A stretch of DNA of 50,016 bases from positions 1 through 50,016 of the forward strand of contig JAUSAZ010000071.1 in assembly GCA_030652255.1 (NCBI GenBank), read 5' to 3'. Positions 1 to 8,125 of the stretch are shown piece after piece. How positions within the stretch are numbered: position 1 is the stretch's first letter; each line of letters begins with the position of its first letter. Source of the DNA: Myxococcales bacterium. GTDB lineage: Bacteria > Myxococcota_A > Polyangia > Polyangiales > Ga0077539. The notes below the pieces were generated by a model. That model did no database searches and had not been told where the DNA came from. It saw only the letters and a program-made list of their open reading frames with translations. Position numbers and translations under genes: made by a program.

Positions 1-2847
1 GCACCCGCCGCAGTTGGTCGGGCTGGTGTTGGTGTTGATCTCGCAGCCGTCGCTGAGCAGGCCGTTGCAGTTGCCGAAGCCCGCGCTGCAGTTGATGCCG
101 CAGAGCTGCGAGACGCAGGTCGCGGTGCCGTTGGTGTTCACGCAGGCGCGGCCGCAGGCGCCGCAGTTGGTCACGGTGGTGATCGCCACCTCGCAGCCGT
201 TGGCGGGCGCGCCGTCGCAGTCCGCCGAGCCGGCCATGCAGCTCACGCTCGACGTGGTGCACGTCGAGTTGGCGCACACCGCGATGCTGCCGATGGGCGG
301 CGTCGGGCAGCGGTTGTTGCACGCGCCGCAGTTGTTGATGTCGCCGGCGACGGTGTTGACCTCGCAGCCGTTGGAGTCGACGCCGTCGCAGTTGGCGAAG
401 CCCGCCCCGCAGGCGCCCCGGGTGCAGCGCCCGGCCACGCAGCTCGCGGCCGCGTTGGCGAACTGGCAGCTGTTGCCGCACACGCCGCAGTTGGTGACGC
501 TGGTGGAGGTGTTGACCTCGCAGCCGTTGACGGCGTTGCCGTCGCAGTTGCCGAAGCCCGAGTTGCACGCCGCGAGGGTGCACGCGCCGCTGGCGCAGCC
601 CGCCACCGCGTTGGCGCGGCTGCACACCGTGCCGCAGGCGTTGCAGTTGTTGGCGTCGTTCTGGAGGTCGCGGCAGACGCCCGAGCAGTTGGTGGTGGGC
701 GACGCGCACGACGCCGTGCACATGCCGCCGGAGCACACCGTGCCGGCGCCGCAGACGTTGCCGCAGGCGCCGCAGTTGGCGTTGTCGGTCTGGAGCGCCC
801 GGCAGGTGCCCGAGCACGCAGTCTGGCCCGTCGGGCAGGCGCAGTTGCCCGCCGCGCAGGCCGTGCCGCCGGTGCAGGTGCGGGCGCAGATCCCGCAGTT
901 GGTGTTGTCCGTCTGGAGGTCACGGCAGACGCCCGAGCACACGGTCTGGCCCGCCGAGCAGGTGGTGGTGCACACCCCCGCGGTGCAGGTCTGACCGCCC
1001 GCGCACACCGTCCCGCAGCCGCCGCAGTTGTTGTTGTCCGTCTGGAGCGAGCGGCAGGTGCCAAAGCAGGCGTTCTGCCCCGAGGGGCAGGCGCAGGTGC
1101 CGGCCGCGCAGGCCGAGCCGCCGGTGCAGGTGCGCCCGCACGCGGTCGTCCCCGTGGTCGGGCCGCAGTTGTTGTTGTCCGTGAGCGGGTTCACGCAGGT
1201 GTTGCCGCACGCCACCTGGCCCGCTGAGCAGTTGATGGCGCACGACCCTGCTCGGCAGATCTGGCCGCCCGGGCAGACTCGCCCGCACACCGCCATCCCC
1301 ATCGTGACGGTGCCGCAGTTGTTGTTGTCCGTGAGCGGATTCACGCAGCTACCCGAACAGTTCACCTGCGACTCGGAGCAGTTGATGGTGCAGGTGCCGT
1401 TGGTGCAGATCTGCCCGCCCGGACAGGGACGATTGCACCCGCCGCAGTGAGCGACGGAAGTTCGGGTGTCGGTCTCGCAGCCATTGCCGGCCATGCCGTC
1501 GCAGTTGCCGAAGTTGGCGTTGCAAGTGCCCAACACGCACGCGCTCGCCACGCAACTCGGGGCGGAGTTGGGGAGCGAACAAGCGCGGTTGCACGTGTTG
1601 CAATGAGTGGTGCTGATGACGGTGTTGGTCTCGCACCCGTTGCTCACCATGCCATCGCAGTCGCCGCTGCCGGTGTTGCAAGTGATCGCGCAGACGCCAC
1701 CAACGCAGCGCGCGGTGCCGTTCATACTCGAGCAACGATTGCCGCAGGTGCCGCAGTTGTTCACGTCCGTCAGGTTGAAGACCTCGCAGCCATCGCCGGG
1801 CATCCCGTTGCAATCGCGGCGATCGCCGGGGCACATCAGGGTCGAGACCGTGCACATGCCTCCGCTACAAAGCGCGGTGGCGCCGGTGGGGGGGGCCGGG
1901 CAGCGGGTGCCGCAGCCGCCGCAGTTGGTGATGTCGCCCATGGCGACGTTGGTCTCGCAGCCGTTGCTCGCGTTGCCGTCGCAGTTGGCGAAGCCCACGT
2001 TGCAGGCGCCGAGCTGGCAGACGCCCGACCCGCAGGTGGCCGTGGCGTTGGCGAAGCTGCAGCGGTTGCCGCAGACGCCGCAGTTCACGGCGTCGGTGGA
2101 GGTGGTGGTCTCGCAGCCGTTGGCGGCGTTGCCGTCGCAGTTGCCGAAGCCCTCGCGGCAGCTCGCCAGCGTGCACATGCTCGCGGCGCACCCGGCGACG
2201 GCACCCGGCACGATGCACTGGTTGCCGCAGGTGCGGCAGTTGTTGGGGTCGTTGGTGAGGTCGCGGCAGGTGCTGCCGCAGAGCACCTGGCCCGGCGGGC
2301 ACTGGATCTGGCAGAACGCCACCCGCGCGCCGCCGTCGGCGGTGGTGCCGGCGTCGGTCACGCCGCCGTCGACGCCGCTCGCCGAGGGGCGCACGCAGCG
2401 CTCGCCCGAGGTGGTCGCGCAGGTGCTGCCGCAGGCGCCGCAGTTCTGGTCGGTGGTGAGCGGGACGCAGACGCCGTTGCAGACCGCGCGGTCGGGCCCG
2501 GAGCAGTCGACGCACACGTTGGCGAGGCAGGTCACGCCGACGCCGGTGCACGCGCCCGCGAGGCCCGCGTCCATCGAGGTGCCGCCGTCACCGGTCGCGG
2601 AGGCGGTACAGCACGGCTGCCCGGGGGCGCCGCAGGCGACGCACACGCTCGCCTGGCAGGTGAGGCCCGCGCTTCGACAGACTGTCCGGGCTCCCCCCGG
2701 CGCGGTGGCCACTTGCGGGCAGCACGCGGCGCCCATGGTCCCACAGGGGCCCGCGTCGGGGAGGGGCCTGTCCGTGGGATTGTCGATGGCGCACGCGGAG
2801 AGGAGCACCGCGGTGAGCACGGCGAAACCAAATGAAATGGACCTCAT
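1..2847 (-). CDS. Cys-rich tandem-repeat lipoprotein, C-terminus outside the window
   Basis: The minus-strand frame starting at ATG 2847 stays open to base 1 (949 codons) with no stop, so the gene continues beyond the left edge. It opens with a lipoprotein signal, hydrophobic residues 6-16 and lipobox LSAC with Cys19, then a short Asp/Pro-rich stretch. The rest is a chain of cysteine-rich modules of two kinds. One reads GF-NCDGN-x-NGCE followed by NCG-x-CG-x2-C. The other reads C-x-G-x-C-x2-L-x2-D-x2-NCG-x-CG-x2-C, similar to Stig1-like repeats common in Myxococcota. It is probably a disulfide-stabilised surface protein; no enzymatic motif is visible. A GTG at 2850 is an alternative start. 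Such proteins are often misnamed tryptophan synthase alpha chain in databases; nothing here supports that name. Divergent from the OmpA-like gene. Confidence 0.85.
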   Translation of the reverse strand, partial: MRSISFGFAVLTAVLLSACAIDNPTDRPLPDAGPCGTMGAACCPQVATAPGGARTVCRSAGLTCQASVCVACGAPGQPCCTASATGDGGTSMDAGLAGACTGVGVTCLANVCVDCSGPDRAVCNGVCVPLTTDQNCGACGSTCATTSGERCVRPSASGVDGGVTDAGTTADGGARVAFCQIQCPPGQVLCGSTCRDLTNDPNNCRTCGNQCIVPGAVAGCAASMCTLASCREGFGNCDGNAANGCETTTSTDAVNCGVCGNRCSFANATATCGSGVCQLGACNVGFANCDGNASNGCETNVAMGDITNCGGCGTRCPAPPTGATALCSGGMCTVSTLMCPGDRRDCNGMPGDGCEVFNLTDVNNCGTCGNRCSSMNGTARCVGGVCAITCNTGSGDCDGMVSNGCETNTVISTTHCNTCNRACSLPNSAPSCVASACVLGTCNANFGNCDGMAGNGCETDTRTSVAHCGGCNRPCPGGQICTNGTCTINCSESQVNCSGSCVNPLTDNNNCGTVTMGMAVCGRVCPGGQICRAGSCAINCSAGQVACGNTCVNPLTDNNNCGPTTGTTACGRTCTGGSACAAGTCACPSGQNACFGTCRSLQTDNNNCGGCGTVCAGGQTCTAGVCTTTCSAGQTVCSGVCRDLQTDNTNCGICARTCTGGTACAAGNCACPTGQTACSGTCRALQTDNANCGACGNVCGAGTVCSGGMCTASCASPTTNCSGVCRDLQNDANNCNACGTVCSRANAVAGCASGACTLAACNSGFGNCDGNAVNGCEVNTSTSVTNCGVCGNSCQFANAAASCVAGRCTRGACGAGFANCDGVDSNGCEVNTVAGDINNCGACNNRCPTPPIGSIAVCANSTCTTSSVSCMAGSADCDGAPANGCEVAITTVTNCGACGRACVNTNGTATCVSQLCGINCSAGFGNCNGLLSDGCEINTNTSPTNCGGC

Positions 2848-2961
2848 CACGCGCGACGATAACAGACCTCCCCGCCCATCGCTCAGCCTTTGAAGGCGCG
2901 GCAACGTTGCCTGTCATGCTTCTGGCGGTTCGCACCCGAACTCCCGTATCGTCCGGGGCCT

Positions 2962-4326
2962 ATGGTGAGGTACCGGCTTCGATCGGGTTACGGCGCGACG
3001 TTGGTCGCGCTGGCGGGCGCTCTGACGGTGACGGGCGCAGCGCAGACCGCGCACGCGCAGGTCGCCGAGCGCTTCTACATCGGCCTCGAGGGCGCCGCGG
3101 GCACGATGCTCTCGTCGCCCCAGAGCGACGAGTTCGGCCTCGGCCTCACGGGCCGGCTGCGGGTCGGCTTTCGCCCGGTGAGAGCCATCGGCATCCACCT
3201 GACCGCCGAGGGCTCGTCGTGGTCGCCCAACCCCCCCATCGAGCGCCGCGGCGTGGCGTGGACGGTGGGCGCGGGCCTGCGCCTCACGCCCTTCTCCCTC
3301 GGGCGCGGCGGCCGACCCTTCGTCGACCTCGACGCGGGCGCGGCCTTCACCGGCGACTCCGAGGTGACCCGCACCCGCTTCGCCTTCGGCGCGGGCCTCG
3401 GGTGGCTCTTCCCCATCGGCCCCATCTTCTCCTTCGGCCCGGAGGTGCGCTACGGGCAGGTGCTCGGCAGCACCGAGGACACCAACTTCGGCCGCGGCTC
3501 GGCCATGTACTGGAACGCCGGCCTCGCCATCGAGCTGCACTTCCCCGGCGAGCGCGCCGCCCCGCCGCCCCCGCCCCCGCCGCCGCCGCCGCCCGCGGAC
3601 ACCGACGGCGACGGCATCCTCGACACCGACGACCGCTGCGTCACCGAGCCCGAGACGGTCAACGACTACCAGGACACCGACGGCTGCCCGGACAACCCCG
3701 ACACCGACGGCGACGGCATCCGCGACCCCGACGACCGCTGCATCAGCGAGCCCGAAGACCGCGACCAGTACCTCGACGAGGACGGCTGCCCCGACCCCGA
3801 CAACGACAGCGACGGCATCCCCGACACGGCCGACCGCTGCCCCATCCAGGCCGAGGTGATCAACCAGTTCGAGGACACCGACGGCTGCCCCGACGAGGCC
3901 CCCGCGGCCGCGGTGGTCACCGCTGAGGCGATCACCATCAACCAGTCGATCTTCTTCGACACCGACCGGGCGACCATCCAGGCGCGCTCCAACGCCATCC
4001 TCGACCTCGTCGTGGCGGCCCTGCGCGAGCACCCGGAGATCACCCGCATCCGCATCGAGGGCAACGCCGACGACACCGGCGACGCGCACCACAACCTCAC
4101 GCTCTCCCGCGAGCGGGCGCGCTCGGTGATGCGCTACCTGCAGCGCGCGGGCATCGCCGCGCGGCGCATGACCGCGGTGGGCTACGGCTCGACCCGCCCG
4201 GCCATGCAGGGCGACACCGACGAGGCCCACGCGCGCAACCGGCGCGTGGAGTTCGTCATCGTGTCGGGGGGAGCGAACGCCGCGGCCCCGGCCCCGGCGC
4301 GCGGGCGTCGTCGCCGGCGTCACTGA
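2962..4326 (+). CDS. OmpA-family outer-membrane protein with TSP3 calcium-binding repeats
   Basis: 454 residues. Residues 1-32 are a signal peptide ending near AHA-Q. Residues about 38-195 are rich in alternating aromatic/Gly segments, consistent with a small outer-membrane beta barrel. A run of 12 prolines (about 201-212) links to three thrombospondin type 3-like Asp repeats (DTDGDG, DDRC, DTDGCPD; about 213-312) that normally bind Ca2+. The C-terminal OmpA domain (about 320-435) carries IFFDTD, the NADD-x-G region and the RNRRVEFVI signature that contacts peptidoglycan. It should tether the outer membrane to the cell wall. ATG 2962 was chosen because it begins the signal peptide; the 24 codons upstream are not signal-like. 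The Arg-rich C-terminal tail overlaps the convergent nadK gene by 71 bp. Confidence 0.88.
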   Translation: MVRYRLRSGYGATLVALAGALTVTGAAQTAHAQVAERFYIGLEGAAGTMLSSPQSDEFGLGLTGRLRVGFRPVRAIGIHLTAEGSSWSPNPPIERRGVAWTVGAGLRLTPFSLGRGGRPFVDLDAGAAFTGDSEVTRTRFAFGAGLGWLFPIGPIFSFGPEVRYGQVLGSTEDTNFGRGSAMYWNAGLAIELHFPGERAAPPPPPPPPPPPADTDGDGILDTDDRCVTEPETVNDYQDTDGCPDNPDTDGDGIRDPDDRCISEPEDRDQYLDEDGCPDPDNDSDGIPDTADRCPIQAEVINQFEDTDGCPDEAPAAAVVTAEAITINQSIFFDTDRATIQARSNAILDLVVAALREHPEITRIRIEGNADDTGDAHHNLTLSRERARSVMRYLQRAGIAARRMTAVGYGSTRPAMQGDTDEAHARNRRVEFVIVSGGANAAAPAPARGRRRRRH

Positions 4327-5248
4327 CCTCGTCGTCGACGGTGGTGTGTCGCTGGCGCTCGGAGACGGCGCGGGTCGACACACCCATCACGGTCAGCGGC
4401 TCGTCGGAGGTGGAGAAGGTCACCCGCTGACCGAGCTCCACCGGCAGCGACAGCCGCGGGCCGTCCACGTACAGCCGACACTCCCGCATCTTGTTGAGGA
4501 CCTCGAGGCGCTCGCCCGGGTGCACCAGGCCCCGGGGCAGGGCGTAGGGCCCGCCGTCGGGGGTGTAGGGCTCGCGCACCACGAACTGCAGCAGCCGCGA
4601 GCGCAGCGAGAGCAGTCGCCCGCCCGCGCTGCGGATGGCCGCGGTGGAGCCCGCGCCGGTGGACACCCACAGGCCCGAGGACTTCTGCTCCTCCAGCGTG
4701 CCGCGGAACGAGAGCAGGTACCGGGAGGTGTGCGCCGGGTGGGGGTTGGCGAAGAGCACGTCGTTGAGCACCCGGCGGTGCAGCACCTCGCCGTCGACGC
4801 ACACCTGCATCCGGGCGAGCTTCACCCGCGGCGCGGTGCCCTTCGCGATGGCCTCGATGTGCGGCAGCACCTCGCCCATGCGGGTGCCGCACAGGAACCC
4901 GACGGAGTCCTGCGGCGCGGAGTTGACCCCGAGCATGGGGGTGTCGCCGACGCCGTGGCTGGCCCAGAGCAGGGTGCCGTCGCCGCCGACGGTCACCACG
5001 AGGTCGTAGGCGTCGAGGTCTTCGAGCCGGTCGCGGTAGCGCAGGGTGGACTTCGCCCCGACGGCGTCGAGCGCGCGCTGCACCTCCTCGACGGTTCGGT
5101 GGTGGTGCTCGTCGGCGCGCATCATCCGCGCGACGGTGACGTCCCCGCGGGCGAGGAGCTCCTTCACCCGCGGCACCCCCTGCTGGCGGATGTAGCGGTC
5201 GTAGGAGGTGCGCTTGGCGAACACCAGCACGCGGCGCAGGCCAGGCAT
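4256..5248 (-). CDS. nadK: NAD kinase
   Basis: 330 residues. Phosphorylates NAD+ to NADP+ with ATP in the cytoplasm. The family signature GGDGT is at residues 88-92, and the second conserved patch STGAGSTAA follows in the C-terminal domain, after LNDVLFANPHPAHTS, which occupies the position of the usual conserved Asn-Glu segment. Length is normal for NAD kinase. ATG 5248 lies 5 bp after the stop of the upstream nudix gene, so the two are probably translationally coupled in an rplM-rpsI-argC-nudix-nadK transcript. The last 23 codons, beyond the conserved fold, overlap the 3' end of the convergent OmpA-family gene; this tail is rich in Pro, Arg and Ala and probably unstructured. Confidence 0.9.
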   Translation of the reverse strand: MPGLRRVLVFAKRTSYDRYIRQQGVPRVKELLARGDVTVARMMRADEHHHRTVEEVQRALDAVGAKSTLRYRDRLEDLDAYDLVVTVGGDGTLLWASHGVGDTPMLGVNSAPQDSVGFLCGTRMGEVLPHIEAIAKGTAPRVKLARMQVCVDGEVLHRRVLNDVLFANPHPAHTSRYLLSFRGTLEEQKSSGLWVSTGAGSTAAIRSAGGRLLSLRSRLLQFVVREPYTPDGGPYALPRGLVHPGERLEVLNKMRECRLYVDGPRLSLPVELGQRVTFSTSDEPLTVMGVSTRAVSERQRHTTVDDEVSDAGDDARAPGPGPRRSLPPTR

Positions 5249-5253
5249 CGGAC

Positions 5254-5925
5254 TCAGGCCCCGCGCTCCAGCTCCGCGCGCAGCCGCCGCAGGGCCAGCT
5301 CGGTCTTGGCGTCTTCGATGACGCCCTCGTCGGCGCGGGCGAGGCACTCCGAGAGCGGCCACCAGGCGACCGTGGAGCCCGCCTCGACGACCCCGTCGCC
5401 CTTCGCCTCCACGGCCAGGGTCGGGTCGGGCACGCGCACCTTCACCAGGTGGATCTTCTCCGCGCACATCCCCGGCGACAGGTACACGGGCACGCCGAGG
5501 CGCGCGAACTCCTCCCGGGGCAGCGCGAAGCCGGTCTCCTCCTCGGTCTCCCGGCGGGCGCACTCGAGCACCCCCTCCTCGCCGCGCTCGTGCACTTCGA
5601 TGAGCCCCGCGGGGAGCTCCCACAGCTCCAGCTCGGCGCTCGCGTCGGGCACCACCAGCTCGCGCTCGCGCCGCAGCAGCAGCGGGGGCCGCAGCTGCTT
5701 GCGCACGCACACCAGCGGGTCGCGCGGGGCCCCCTCGCGCGCGGCCCACATCAGCACGACCACGGCGTCGAGCGCGGCGCGGTCGACCGCGTCGTAGCGG
5801 TACGCCTCGCTGGCGGTGCCGTCGGCGTTGCGGGTGCGCAGCCTGAGCCGGCGCACCTTGAGGTAGCCCTTGTCACTGGGCGTCTGCGCGGTGAGGTCTT
5901 CGACGATCTCGATGTCCACGGGCAT
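5254..5925 (-). CDS. NUDIX hydrolase, ADP-ribose pyrophosphatase-like
   Basis: 223 residues. The sequence ELPAG, then RRETEEETGF matches the second half of the Nudix box (RE-U-x-EE-x-GU), which binds Mg2+ and hydrolyses nucleoside diphosphate-X compounds. The segment between the leading Gly and the RE pair is four residues longer than in the standard 23-residue box. The ELPAG lead-in is typical of ADP-ribose pyrophosphatases, and placement directly upstream of nadK fits NAD(P)-related turnover, but the substrate is inferred. It starts 22 bp after the argC stop and ends 5 bp before nadK. Confidence 0.8.
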   Translation of the reverse strand: MPVDIEIVEDLTAQTPSDKGYLKVRRLRLRTRNADGTASEAYRYDAVDRAALDAVVVLMWAAREGAPRDPLVCVRKQLRPPLLLRRERELVVPDASAELELWELPAGLIEVHERGEEGVLECARRETEEETGFALPREEFARLGVPVYLSPGMCAEKIHLVKVRVPDPTLAVEAKGDGVVEAGSTVAWWPLSECLARADEGVIEDAKTELALRRLRAELERGA

Positions 5926-5947
5926 GGCGCGCCAGCATACACACTCT

Positions 5948-7006
5948 CTACGGGAACATCCCCGCCCCGCGCAGCCCCTCCGCCTCGTCGATGCCCAGCA
6001 GGAGGTTCATGCACTGGATGGCCTGCCCGGAGGCGCCCTTCACGAGGTTGTCGATGGCCCCCATGGCGACCACCCGCCCCGCCCGGGCGTCGAGGGCGTA
6101 GCCCACGTGCGCGCGGTTGGAGCCGCGCACCCAGAGCGTGTCGGGGTTGAGCCCGGGGTCGAGCACCGCCACCGAAGGGGACCCGGCGAAGTAGCGCCGC
6201 GCCTCGGCCACCATCGCCTCGACGGTGACCCCCTCGCGGGCGAGGTCGGCGTACTGGGTCGACAGGATGCCCCGGGTCATCGGGGCGAGCGTCGGGGTGA
6301 AGGTCACCGTCGGCGCTGAGCCGACGACGTCGCCGAGCACCTGCTCGATCTCGGGCGTGTGCCGGTGCGTCCCGGCGACCTTGTAGTTGCGCGCACCCTC
6401 GGCGGCCTCCGGGAGGTGCGTGCTCGGGGCGGGGGTGCGCCCGGCGCCGGACACCCCGGAGAGGGCGTGGATGACGATGCGATCGGGGCGCACCATGCCC
6501 GCGGCGAGCAGCGGGAGCAGCGGGAGGGTGCTCGCGGTGGGGTAACAGCCCGGCACCGCCACGAGGCGGGCGGCGCGGATGGCGTCGCGGTGCAGCTCGG
6601 GCAGGCCGTACGCGGCCTCGGCGAGGCGGCCGGGCGCGGCGTGCTCGGCGCCATACCAGGTCTTGTAAAGGGCCGCGTCGCGCAGGCGGAAGTCGGCGGA
6701 GAGGTCGAGCACCCGGAGGCCGCGGGCGAGGAGGGCCTCGACGCAGGGGATGGAGGCGCCGTGGGGCAGGGCGCAGAAGGCCACGTCGGCGCGGCGGGCG
6801 AGGTCGTCGGCGTCGAAGGGCTCGATGGGGAGCTCGCAGAGGCCCGTGAGCGCGGGGAGCACCGTGGAGACGCGGGGGGTGAGCTTCTCCCGGGCGTAGA
6901 GGGCGGTGACCGTGACCGCGGGGTGCACGAGCAGCAGGCGCAGGAGCTCGGCGCCGGTGTAGCCCGTGGCGCCGACGATCGCGACGCGAGCGCGAGGACG
7001 TTCCAT
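5948..7006 (-). CDS. argC: N-acetyl-gamma-glutamyl-phosphate reductase
   Basis: 352 residues. Catalyses the NADPH-dependent third step of arginine biosynthesis, N-acetylglutamyl phosphate to N-acetylglutamate semialdehyde. Visible signatures are the nucleotide-binding VAIVGATGYTG (residues 8-18), YGLPEL (about 133-138) and the active-site PGCYPT with catalytic Cys154. Length is typical of the long ArgC type. It lies 77 bp after rpsI on the same strand, an arrangement compatible with read-through from the ribosomal protein promoter; no other arg gene is in the window. Confidence 0.95.
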   Translation of the reverse strand: MERPRARVAIVGATGYTGAELLRLLLVHPAVTVTALYAREKLTPRVSTVLPALTGLCELPIEPFDADDLARRADVAFCALPHGASIPCVEALLARGLRVLDLSADFRLRDAALYKTWYGAEHAAPGRLAEAAYGLPELHRDAIRAARLVAVPGCYPTASTLPLLPLLAAGMVRPDRIVIHALSGVSGAGRTPAPSTHLPEAAEGARNYKVAGTHRHTPEIEQVLGDVVGSAPTVTFTPTLAPMTRGILSTQYADLAREGVTVEAMVAEARRYFAGSPSVAVLDPGLNPDTLWVRGSNRAHVGYALDARAGRVVAMGAIDNLVKGASGQAIQCMNLLLGIDEAEGLRGAGMFP

Positions 7007-7083
7007 GGAGAGAACCTCTGTGGGGGATGTGGTTGGGAGTGACGAGGCGGAGGCGAAGGAGAGGGGGACGGAGGCGGAGCGGA

Positions 7084-7479
7084 TCAGCGCTTGGAGTACT
7101 GGAAGCGCTTGCGGGCGCCGGGCTGGCCGTACTTCTTGCGCTCCTTCTTGCGGGCGTCGCGGGTCAGGAGACCGGCGCGCTTGAGGGGCGTGCGGCGCTC
7201 GGCGTCGACCGAGGTGAGGGCGCGGGCGATGCCGAAGCGCACCGCGTCGGCCTGGGCCGCGAGGCCGCCGCCGGCGACGTTGGCTTCGATGTCGTAGCGG
7301 CCCATGGCCTCGACGATCTCGAAGGGCTGCAGGATGAGCAGCTGCGACGCCTGGCGCGGGAAGTACTGGTCGTACGGCCGGCGGTTGACGAGGATGTTGC
7401 CCGAGCCGGGACGGAGGATGACGCGGGCGACGGCGGTCTTGCGCTTGCCCGTGGAGAAGTGGCGGTCGGCGGTCTGCAT
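7084..7479 (-). CDS. rpsI: 30S ribosomal protein S9
   Basis: 131 residues. Matches S9 over its whole length: GKRKTAVARV near the N-terminus, RPYDQYFPR in the middle, and the invariant C-terminus KRFQYSKR that reaches the decoding-centre tRNA. An AAGG ribosome-binding site precedes ATG 7479. It follows rplM by 20 bp, the universal bacterial rplM-rpsI pair. Confidence 0.98.
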   Translation of the reverse strand: MQTADRHFSTGKRKTAVARVILRPGSGNILVNRRPYDQYFPRQASQLLILQPFEIVEAMGRYDIEANVAGGGLAAQADAVRFGIARALTSVDAERRTPLKRAGLLTRDARKKERKKYGQPGARKRFQYSKR

Positions 7480-7499
7480 CGTAGGTGCCTTCGGTAGGA

Positions 7500-7931
7500 T
7501 CAGAACTGGAGGGGGAGGGCCACCGGCTGCTGCGCGGCGTGCGGGTGCTCGGCGCCGGCGTACACCTTGAGCTTGAGGCCCTGGGCGCGGCCGAGGCTGT
7601 TGTGCGGGAGCATGCCCTTCACGGCCTTCTCCACGGGAAACTCGGGCTTGTGCTTGAGCATGTCGCCGACCGCGCGCTTGCGCAGGCCGCCGATGTGCCC
7701 GGAGTACGCGTAGTAGAACTTCTTGGTCAGCTTGGAGCCGGTCAGCGCGACCTTCTCGGCGTTGATCACGATCACGAAGTCACCGGTGTCGATGTTCGTG
7801 GTGAACGTCGGGCGGTGCTTGCCGCGGAGCACCCGGGCGATGTCGCTCGCGAGCCGCCCGAGGGGGCGATCGGTCGCGTCGACGATGTACCAGGAGCGTT
7901 CGGCGTTGGCGGGAGCGGTGTACGTGTCCAT
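7500..7931 (-). CDS. rplM: 50S ribosomal protein L13
   Basis: 143 residues. Matches L13: WYIVDA near the N-terminus, PLGRLAS, LRGKHRP, the [11 protein letters not shown] segment, and [16 protein letters not shown]. First gene of the rplM-rpsI pair. No good purine-rich ribosome-binding site precedes ATG 7931; the sequence upstream is TCCTCC on the coding strand, which is unusual for a ribosomal protein gene. A promoter and a 5' leader hairpin lie upstream (listed separately). Confidence 0.98.
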   Translation of the reverse strand: MDTYTAPANAERSWYIVDATDRPLGRLASDIARVLRGKHRPTFTTNIDTGDFVIVINAEKVALTGSKLTKKFYYAYSGHIGGLRKRAVGDMLKHKPEFPVEKAVKGMLPHNSLGRAQGLKLKVYAGAEHPHAAQQPVALPLQF

Positions 7932-7980
7932 CGTGGAGGATTTCGACCTGGGGCTGGAGTTCTATGGAAAAACGAATCAT

Positions 7981-8008
7981 CGACGTCCCCTCGAAGGGGG
8001 GGGTGTCG
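7981..8008 (-). promoter_or_regulatory. Hairpin in the predicted rplM 5' leader
   Basis: On the minus strand an outer CGAC/GTCG stem encloses a CCCC-TTCGA-GGGG hairpin. It lies almost at the predicted transcript 5' end and 50 nt before the rplM start, with a T5 run 12-17 nt after it. It could protect the transcript, act as an attenuator, or bind L13 as an autoregulatory leader. Function is inferred; only the inverted repeat is observed. Confidence 0.3.
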
Positions 8009-8018
8009 GGAGCGCGGG

Positions 8019-8046
8019 AGACTACTGATCCGCGGAGGCATGTCAA
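8019..8046 (-). promoter_or_regulatory. Predicted sigma70-type promoter of rplM-rpsI
   Basis: On the minus strand a perfect -35 TTGACA (8041-8046) is followed after 16 bp by TAGTCT (8019-8024) as -10. The predicted transcription start is near 8012, giving a leader of about 80 nt. It also faces the divergent sugar transferase gene. Confidence 0.5.
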
Positions 8047-8125
8047 GACGCCCTCCCACAACACCATCGCGCCGCGTCGCGCGTCCGGCGATCGCATTGC
8101 TTGCCGACATCGCCGGGGCGTTGGT

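Noticed and set aside
1..2847. Closely spaced near-identical short sequences resembling an array of repeats
   Set aside because: The period and phase follow the codons of a Cys-rich protein and the units vary; there are no equal-length spacers, so it is not CRISPR.
1447..2893. Long plus-strand open frames opposite the Cys-rich gene
   Set aside because: Composition is biased to Val, Ala, Pro, His and Gln with no domain; typical antisense shadow of GC-rich coding DNA.
2914..4383. 489-codon minus-strand frame antisense to the OmpA-family gene
   Set aside because: No recognisable domain, while the plus strand has a complete signal peptide, TSP3 repeats and OmpA domain.
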